NCBI GenBank assembly: GCA_900315955.1
Contig: ONBC01000031.1
Span: 1-48,681, forward strand
From: an uncultured Prevotella sp.
Lineage (GTDB): Bacteria; Bacteroidota; Bacteroidia; Bacteroidales; Bacteroidaceae
Length of the DNA stretch: 48,681 nucleotides
Direction of reading: 5' to 3'
The position numbers were made by a program, and so were the translations under genes. This document shows positions 44,961 through 48,681 of the stretch, one piece after another. Positions within the stretch are counted from its first letter, which is position 1. The number at the start of each line of letters is the position of its first letter. A model generated the notes under the pieces. The model was not told where the DNA came from. It did not search any database and worked only from the letters and a program-made list of their open reading frames with translations.

Positions 44961-45980
44961 ATGTTAAGAACAATTCTATTATCTGTAGTGCTTACGGTAA
45001 CGACCTTCGTCTGCGGTCAAGACAAGCCAGACTTCTGGCTCGGTGCTGACATCAGTGGAACGACTGAGTTGGAAGCACGTGGAGAAAGACTCTATAACTG
45101 TAAAGGTGAGATTCGTGAAAACACGGCTCTCATGCATGAGCTTGGTCTCAATGCCATTCGCCTGCGCGTGTGGGTCAATCCTCGTGGCGGATTCTCCGGG
45201 GCCCAAGATGTTCTCGAGATGGCGAAGCGTGCCAAATATTATGGAATGGCGATCATGATCGACTTCCATTACAGTGACTGGTGGGCAGACCCTGGGAAGC
45301 AAACGATTCCGGCCCAATGGCAGTATCTCAGCTATGGAGAGATGAAGACAAAATTGTGGGAGCATACGCACGACGTACTTCAACTGCTGAAGGATAACCA
45401 CATCGATGTGAGATGGGTACAGGTGGGCAACGAGACTACGCACGGCTTTCTCTGGCCAATGGGAAAGGCAGAAGACAATATGGAACAGTATGCCGGGCTG
45501 ACGGAGACGGGTTACCAAGCTGTAAAATCTGTCTATCCTGATGCACAGGTCATCATCCATCTCGACGGTGGCTGTGACCAGAAACGTTATGACTTCATCT
45601 TTGATGGTTTGAAGAAATATGGGGCTCACTGGGACATGATCGGCCTGAGTGTCTATCCTTATTGGGATGTTCAGGCGAAACTTGAGCATGACTGGAAAGG
45701 AACCGTCAAGGACTTTGCTGCTAACATCCGTCACCTTTATGAAAAGTACGGCTCTGAATGTATGGTAGTAGAGACTGGAGCAGAAGCGAAGAAGGCGATG
45801 GAAGGAAAGAAGATTATGGAAGCAGTGATCAATGCGGCCCTAAACGACTGTGACGGACACTGCCATGGTGTGTTCTACTGGGCACCGGAGTTGGAAGATC
45901 AATATCCTCTCGGGGCTTTCGTCAATCATCGGCCGACAGTCATCATGGATGCGTTTAAAGCCACGGATTTGCATAAATAG
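44961..45980 (+). CDS. Arabinogalactan endo-beta-1,4-galactanase, GH53
   Basis: This 339-residue secreted enzyme should cut beta-1,4-galactan side chains of plant pectin. The signal peptide is residues 1-19 (MLRTILLSVVLTVTTFVCG). The GH53 barrel has FWLGADISGTTELEARG, GLNAIRLRVWVNP, the acid/base Glu158 in VGNETTHGFLWP and the nucleophile Glu271 in MVVETG; LSVYPYW and FYWAPE are also family marks. The length fits single-domain GH53 enzymes. It stands alone, with its own promoter and no SusC/SusD pair nearby. Confidence 0.93.
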   Translation: MLRTILLSVVLTVTTFVCGQDKPDFWLGADISGTTELEARGERLYNCKGEIRENTALMHELGLNAIRLRVWVNPRGGFSGAQDVLEMAKRAKYYGMAIMIDFHYSDWWADPGKQTIPAQWQYLSYGEMKTKLWEHTHDVLQLLKDNHIDVRWVQVGNETTHGFLWPMGKAEDNMEQYAGLTETGYQAVKSVYPDAQVIIHLDGGCDQKRYDFIFDGLKKYGAHWDMIGLSVYPYWDVQAKLEHDWKGTVKDFAANIRHLYEKYGSECMVVETGAEAKKAMEGKKIMEAVINAALNDCDGHCHGVFYWAPELEDQYPLGAFVNHRPTVIMDAFKATDLHK

Positions 45981-46143
45981 CTATCGATAGGTGTTAAGAG
46001 TTAGGAGCGATCCGCAACCACATCGTCACACCCAATCGTGGTTAACATATTGCAATGGCGGACGGCCACGAGGGCAGCATCCTGCAATAAGACCATACTG
46101 CCCACGAAAGACACATAGGATACGAAGATCTGATTCTTCGGCT

Positions 46144-46359
46144 CTATGGCTCATGGTGAATATCTATGGGCTCTTGGTGGGAATATTGCGACTCGGCGAT
46201 AAAATATGAAGCAGAGGCTCTGGAGACAAATGTCTCTTGCAAAGTCCGTTCCACTATTTTCCGTTCAAAGCGAGCGATAGCAATCATAAGCCGTGAAAAG
46301 TCGCTGTCAAAAACAATGCGTGATTGTAACTGCTCAGCGTGATTTCTGAGTTCTGCCAT
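46144..46359 (-). CDS. Doubtful small ORF (71 aa)
   Basis: The frame reads MAELRNHAEQLQSRIVF, then a mixed polar and hydrophobic stretch ending SHQEPIDIHHEP. No family is recognised, and no ribosome binding site or promoter is seen. A GTG start inside array 2 (46377) would lengthen it by 6 codons. It is listed because it is the only sizeable frame in a 720-base gap, but it may be chance. Confidence 0.2.
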   Translation of the reverse strand: MAELRNHAEQLQSRIVFDSDFSRLMIAIARFERKIVERTLQETFVSRASASYFIAESQYSHQEPIDIHHEP

Positions 46360-46374
46360 CGCGTCGCGCTGTGT

Positions 46375-46534
46375 CACGATCCCGCCCCAGCTGTGTCACG
46401 ATCCTGCCTCAGCTGTGTCACGATCCCGCCTCAGCTGTGTCACGATCCCGCCTCAGCTGTGTCACGATCCTGCCTCAGCTGTGTCACGATCTCGCCCCAT
46501 ACGTGTCACGATCTCGTCCCATACGTGTCACGAT
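46375..46534 (+). repeat. Array 2 of the 22-bp tandem repeat
   Basis: Seven full units start at 46375, 46397, 46419, 46441, 46463, 46485 and 46507, with a partial unit at 46529. Units 1-5 are CACGATC + CCGCCY or CTGCCT + CAGCTGTGT; units 6 and 7 end in CATACGTGT. Period and outer 16 bases equal those of array 1 (28592), while the central 6 bases differ (C-rich here, TTTTCA there). It has the same orientation as array 1, and all three plus frames are open. Confidence 0.96.
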
Positions 46535-46685
46535 CGGCATCATACCTCGCAGTTTTGTTGTTGCGCTTGTTTCGCGATACCGTTTGTTTCGCATTATTGT
46601 TATCGCTGAATAGTTACGCGTGATTCGTGGAATACAAAATATAGTTAAATAAGGAGAATCTTGATTCTTGTAGAATTATTATTCG

Positions 46686-46693
46686 TAACTTTG
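46686..46693 (+). promoter_or_regulatory. -7 element of the ars promoter
   Basis: TAACTTTG ends 8 bases before the arsC ATG, so the transcript would start at or next to the start codon and be leaderless or nearly so. A clear -33 element is not seen. Confidence 0.55.
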
Positions 46694-46701
46694 CGAACAA
46701 T

Positions 46702-47070
46702 ATGAAGAAAGTATTGATTCTCTGTACAGGAAACAGTTGCCGAAGCAAGATGGCGCAAGCTTGCCTGCAACATTTGGATGCCGAGCTCTGCGTAAGGTCG
46801 GCCGGCACTGAGGCCGGCATGCCGATTACTGATTTGCAGCCGCACAATGTCAAGGACTATCTCAACGATACGTGGGATGCCGTCATCACAGTCTGTGACC
46901 ATGCCCGCGAGGCGTGTCCTGTATTCACCGGAAAGGTAAAGCGGCAGATGCATATCAGTTTTCCCGATCCCTCGTTAACAACAGGCTCCACCGAAGAGCA
47001 ACTCTCTGTGTTCCGGAAAGTGAGAGACCGTATCATTGAGACTTTTACCAATTTCCATCATACTTATTAA
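46702..47070 (+). CDS. arsC: Arsenate reductase ArsC (thioredoxin-type, LMW-PTP fold), internally shortened
   Basis: ArsC reduces arsenate to arsenite before export. The 122-residue protein has the P-loop CTGNSCRS (Cys8 to Arg14) and the two resolving cysteines in [13 protein letters not shown] (Cys65, Cys72), which marks the thioredoxin-coupled type. Against the usual family pattern S-A-G-T, then a helix with N-P-x-A-V-x-V-M-x-E-x-G, then the YLND block, the helix is absent: SAGTEAG runs straight into [17 protein letters not shown], a loss of about 15 residues. The site coincides with a direct repeat GGCCGGCA (46800-46807 and 46812-46819). The reading frame is intact and all catalytic cysteines remain. 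It is first in the ars cluster. Confidence 0.85.
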   Translation: MKKVLILCTGNSCRSKMAQACLQHLDAELCVRSAGTEAGMPITDLQPHNVKDYLNDTWDAVITVCDHAREACPVFTGKVKRQMHISFPDPSLTTGSTEEQLSVFRKVRDRIIETFTNFHHTY

Positions 47071-47077
47071 GACGACC

Positions 47078-47416
47078 ATGGACAACAAGAAAGACTATAG
47101 CCTCAAGGCAGAGCAGATAGCCCGCTTCGCCAAAGCGTTGGCTCACCCCGCCAGGATTCAGATCCTCACTTTCCTCGCCAGCAGGCAGGAGTGCTATTTC
47201 GGTGACATTCATGATGAGCTGCCCATCGCCAAGGCCACCGTGAGCCAGCATCTGAAGGAGCTCAAAGATGCCGGACTCATACAGGGCACCATTGAAGCCC
47301 CAAAAGTGAGATATTGTATCAACCGCGAAAACTGGGAGTATGCACATGAACTGTTCTGTAATTTCTTCTCAAAGGAAATCAAGAACAGTCACTGTAGCTG
47401 CCAAGCAACAAAGTAA
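47078..47416 (+). CDS. arsR: ArsR-family metalloregulator
   Basis: The 112-residue winged-helix repressor should bind the ars promoter and leave it when arsenite binds. [16 protein letters not shown] and the recognition helix [16 protein letters not shown] are typical. The usual E-L-C-V-C-D-L metal site reads [12 protein letters not shown], with one Cys, and the C terminus has HCSCQ, so the metal could be bound by Cys residues from both ends. Start at MDNKKDYS (47078) fits the family; it follows arsC by 7 bases. Confidence 0.9.
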   Translation: MDNKKDYSLKAEQIARFAKALAHPARIQILTFLASRQECYFGDIHDELPIAKATVSQHLKELKDAGLIQGTIEAPKVRYCINRENWEYAHELFCNFFSKEIKNSHCSCQATK

Positions 47417-47423
47417 TCTTGCT

Positions 47424-47447
47424 AGGCGGACCATGCGTTGTCCGCCT
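47424..47447 (+). terminator. Hairpin after arsR
   Basis: An 8-bp perfect stem (47424-47431 with 47440-47447) and an 8-base loop follow the arsR stop by 7 bases. The tail is only weakly T-rich, so it may attenuate rather than stop transcription into the next genes. Confidence 0.6.
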
Positions 47448-47469
47448 TAGTTAATAAGGTATATGTTCG

Positions 47470-47477
47470 TAGTTTTG
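47470..47477 (+). promoter_or_regulatory. -7 element before the small thioredoxin gene
   Basis: TAGTTTTG fits TAnnTTTG, with TTAG at 47447-47450 as a weak -33 element at a 19-base spacing. It would give the thioredoxin-arsD-arsA part its own start. Confidence 0.5.
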
Positions 47478-47500
47478 CAAATAACAAATTAAGAAAAATC

Positions 47501-47746
47501 ATGGAGATTAAAGTATTAGGTTCCGGATGCTGTCGCTGCAAGAGAACTTTCGACACAGTCAAACAGGTTATCGAAGAAGATAACATAGAGGCCAACATAG
47601 AGTACGTGACCGACATTGCCAAAATATTAGATTATAACATCATGTCAATGCCAGCCATCGTCATTGACGACAAGGTTGTACTCAATGGTCAAGTGCCAAC
47701 AGCTGCACAAGTGAGACAAATACTGAAAGAACAAACGAATAAATAA
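47501..47746 (+). CDS. Small thioredoxin-like redox protein
   Basis: This 81-residue cytoplasmic protein has the short thioredoxin fold of the redox-active disulfide protein 2 type (MTH895/TM0996-like). It begins MEIKVLGSGCCRCKRTFD with a C-x-x-C (Cys10-Cys13 within GCCRC), continues with VTDIAKILDYNIMSMPAIVIDD, where the cis-Pro lies in MSMPA, and ends in a helix. In Bacteroidota such proteins sit in arsenic operons and may reduce ArsC or hand over metal. It precedes arsD by 9 bases. Confidence 0.85.
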   Translation: MEIKVLGSGCCRCKRTFDTVKQVIEEDNIEANIEYVTDIAKILDYNIMSMPAIVIDDKVVLNGQVPTAAQVRQILKEQTNK

Positions 47747-47755
47747 TAAAAGACC

Positions 47756-48151
47756 ATGAAAGAGATTGAGATTTTCGACCCGGCCATGTGCTGCTCCACG
47801 GGAGTATGCGGTCCCAGTGTAGACAAGAATCTGTTGCGCATCGCCACGCTCATCGATGTGCTGAAGAATATGGGCATAGAGGTGAAACGCCACAACTTGA
47901 GCAGTGAGCCACAAGCCTTCATCAAGAATGACAAGGTGAAACAACTGCTTCGCGAGAATGGTGCCGACGTGCTGCCCATAACCCTCGTCGGAGGAGAGGT
48001 TACCGTTGTGGGGCAATACCCGTCCACTGCACAGATGAGCGAGTGGTCAGGCAAGGACCTGACGATTGTCCCCGTTGACGGCGATTGCGATTGCTGCTGT
48101 GGTGGAGAAGACGATGACTGTCACAACGGCGGTTGCTGCTGTGGCAAATAG
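47756..48151 (+). CDS. arsD: Arsenite metallochaperone ArsD
   Basis: ArsD carries arsenite to the ArsA ATPase. The 131-residue protein starts MKEIEIFDPAMCCSTGVCGP, with Cys12, Cys13 and Cys18, the known arsenite-binding triad. The thioredoxin-like fold follows (LPITLVGGEVTVVGQYP). The C-terminal tail from about residue 109 is very Cys-rich (CDCCC ... CHNGGCCCGK), which adds further metal-binding potential. arsA follows 8 bases later, in line with its role. Confidence 0.95.
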   Translation: MKEIEIFDPAMCCSTGVCGPSVDKNLLRIATLIDVLKNMGIEVKRHNLSSEPQAFIKNDKVKQLLRENGADVLPITLVGGEVTVVGQYPSTAQMSEWSGKDLTIVPVDGDCDCCCGGEDDDCHNGGCCCGK

Positions 48152-48159
48152 ATGAAAAG

Positions 48160-48681
48160 ATGAAGGAATATACGGTTCAAGAAGTGGAGCAGCAGAAATA
48201 TCTGTTCTTCACTGGCAAGGGTGGTGTTGGCAAGACCAGTCTGGCTTGTGCGACAGCCATCGCTATGGCCGACAAGGGCGAGAAGGTTTTGCTCATCAGC
48301 ACTGACCCGGCCTCCAACCTACAAGATGTCTTTCACCAGGACATCTCACAACATGGAACTCAAATAAAGGATATAGAGGGTCTGACCGTCGTCAACCTTG
48401 ATCCCGTCAAGGCTGCCGACGAATACCGCGAGTCGGTGGTGGCGCCTTACCGTGGTTTGCTGCCCGAATCCGCCATCGCCAACATGGAGGAACAACTGTC
48501 GGGATCCTGCACCGTGGAGATTGCCGCTTTTAACCAATTCTCCGACTTTCTCACCAACGCGGATGATGCACGTAAATATGATCACATCATCTTCGACACG
48601 GCACCCACCGGCCATACCTTGCGCATGCTCCAACTACCTACGGCATGGTCGTCGTTCATCAAGACGAGCAAACATGGTGCC
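48160..48681 (+). CDS. arsA: Arsenite-activated ATPase ArsA, 5' part
   Basis: The frame runs from an ATG at 48160 to the window edge (174 codons, no stop), so the gene is cut. The product begins MKEYTVQEVEQQKYLFF and has the deviant Walker A TGKGGVGKTSLAC at about residues 23-35, LLISTDPASNLQDVF (Switch I type) and IIFDTAPTGHTLRML (the DTAPTGHTLRLL signature). ArsA powers arsenite export with ArsB. The missing 3' part should hold the second ATPase half if the protein is the duplicated type. A nearby ATG at 48152 is out of frame. Confidence 0.93.
   Translation, partial: MKEYTVQEVEQQKYLFFTGKGGVGKTSLACATAIAMADKGEKVLLISTDPASNLQDVFHQDISQHGTQIKDIEGLTVVNLDPVKAADEYRESVVAPYRGLLPESAIANMEEQLSGSCTVEIAAFNQFSDFLTNADDARKYDHIIFDTAPTGHTLRMLQLPTAWSSFIKTSKHGA

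Larger units (their letters stand above)
45981..46701. other. Intergenic region with the second 22-bp array
   Basis: These 721 bases separate GH53 from arsC. They hold an inverted copy of a spacer word (45995-46007), a doubtful minus-strand ORF (46144-46359), array 2 (46375-46534), a second copy of ATTGTTATCGC (46596-46606) and the arsC promoter. No tRNA or insertion-sequence end was found. Confidence 0.5.

Noticed and set aside
44672-45049. 125-codon plus-strand ORF before GH53
   Set aside because: It contains the long hairpin and the GH53 promoter and overlaps the real gene in another frame.
46375-46534. Possible CRISPR array
   Set aside because: Units follow each other with no unique spacers, the period is only 22 bp, and no cas genes are present.
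46339-46623. Three overlapping plus-strand ORFs across array 2
   Set aside because: Same effect of the stop-free 22-bp repeat; not evidence of a gene.

Overview
The window looks like chromosomal core sequence of a Prevotella-type member of the Bacteroidales. Evidence: promoters of the Bacteroidota form (a -33 TTTG-like element, about 19-21 bases, then TAnnTTTG) stand before most transcription units; Shine-Dalgarno sites are mostly weak; LpxC and FabZ are fused; SecA is very long (1171 residues); and Bacteroidota-type families are present (DUF4105, DUF2023 beside flavodoxin, a GH57-like protein behind glycogen synthase). By eye the base composition is near 50% GC. No rRNA, tRNA, CRISPR, prophage or insertion sequence was seen.

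Layout. 1-5170: glycogen cluster (debranching enzyme, glycogen synthase, GH57-like protein) closed by a strong terminator. 5300-6740: secreted C1 peptidase. 6770-10440: overlapping recJ-recQ. 10460-11610 (minus): flavodoxin and DUF2023. 11674-13362: aroC and a GNAT acetyltransferase. 13402-13586: a promoter and terminator enclosing no ORF, a candidate small RNA. 13611-17940 (minus): lpxD, lpxC/fabZ, lpxA, miaA, the early lipid A genes. 17998-28475 (minus): long housekeeping operon secA-phoH-purC-ubiE-aroE-purM-prfA-small ORF-pyrF. 28592-28729: first array of a 22-bp tandem repeat. 28834-31502 (minus): DUF4105 membrane protein coupled to a phosphatase-like protein that lacks its active site. 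31560-37250: outer-membrane protein, LptC, CNNM/CBS protein, PpiD (envelope biogenesis). 37455-38837: GH29 fucosidase. 38901-44771: dxs-trkA-trkH-manA. 44922-45980: GH53 galactanase. 46375-46534: second array of the 22-bp repeat. 46686-48681: arsenic resistance genes arsC, arsR, a small thioredoxin, arsD and the start of arsA, cut by the window edge.

Much of the window serves the cell envelope: lipid A synthesis, LPS export (LptC), protein export and folding (SecA, PpiD), isoprenoid and menaquinone supply (Dxs, UbiE) and outer-membrane proteins. The glycan hydrolases and glycogen genes fit a saccharolytic gut or oral bacterium.

The most unusual signals are (1) two intergenic arrays, 17.6 kb apart, with the same 22-bp period and a shared 16-base core but different centres; (2) the candidate small RNA at 13440-13586; (3) two apparently degenerate enzymes, the GH57-like protein and the phosphatase-like protein; (4) an ArsC that seems to lack about 15 internal residues at a direct repeat; and (5) a 14-bp minisatellite with ABAA-ABAA order inside the secA-pyrF operon.
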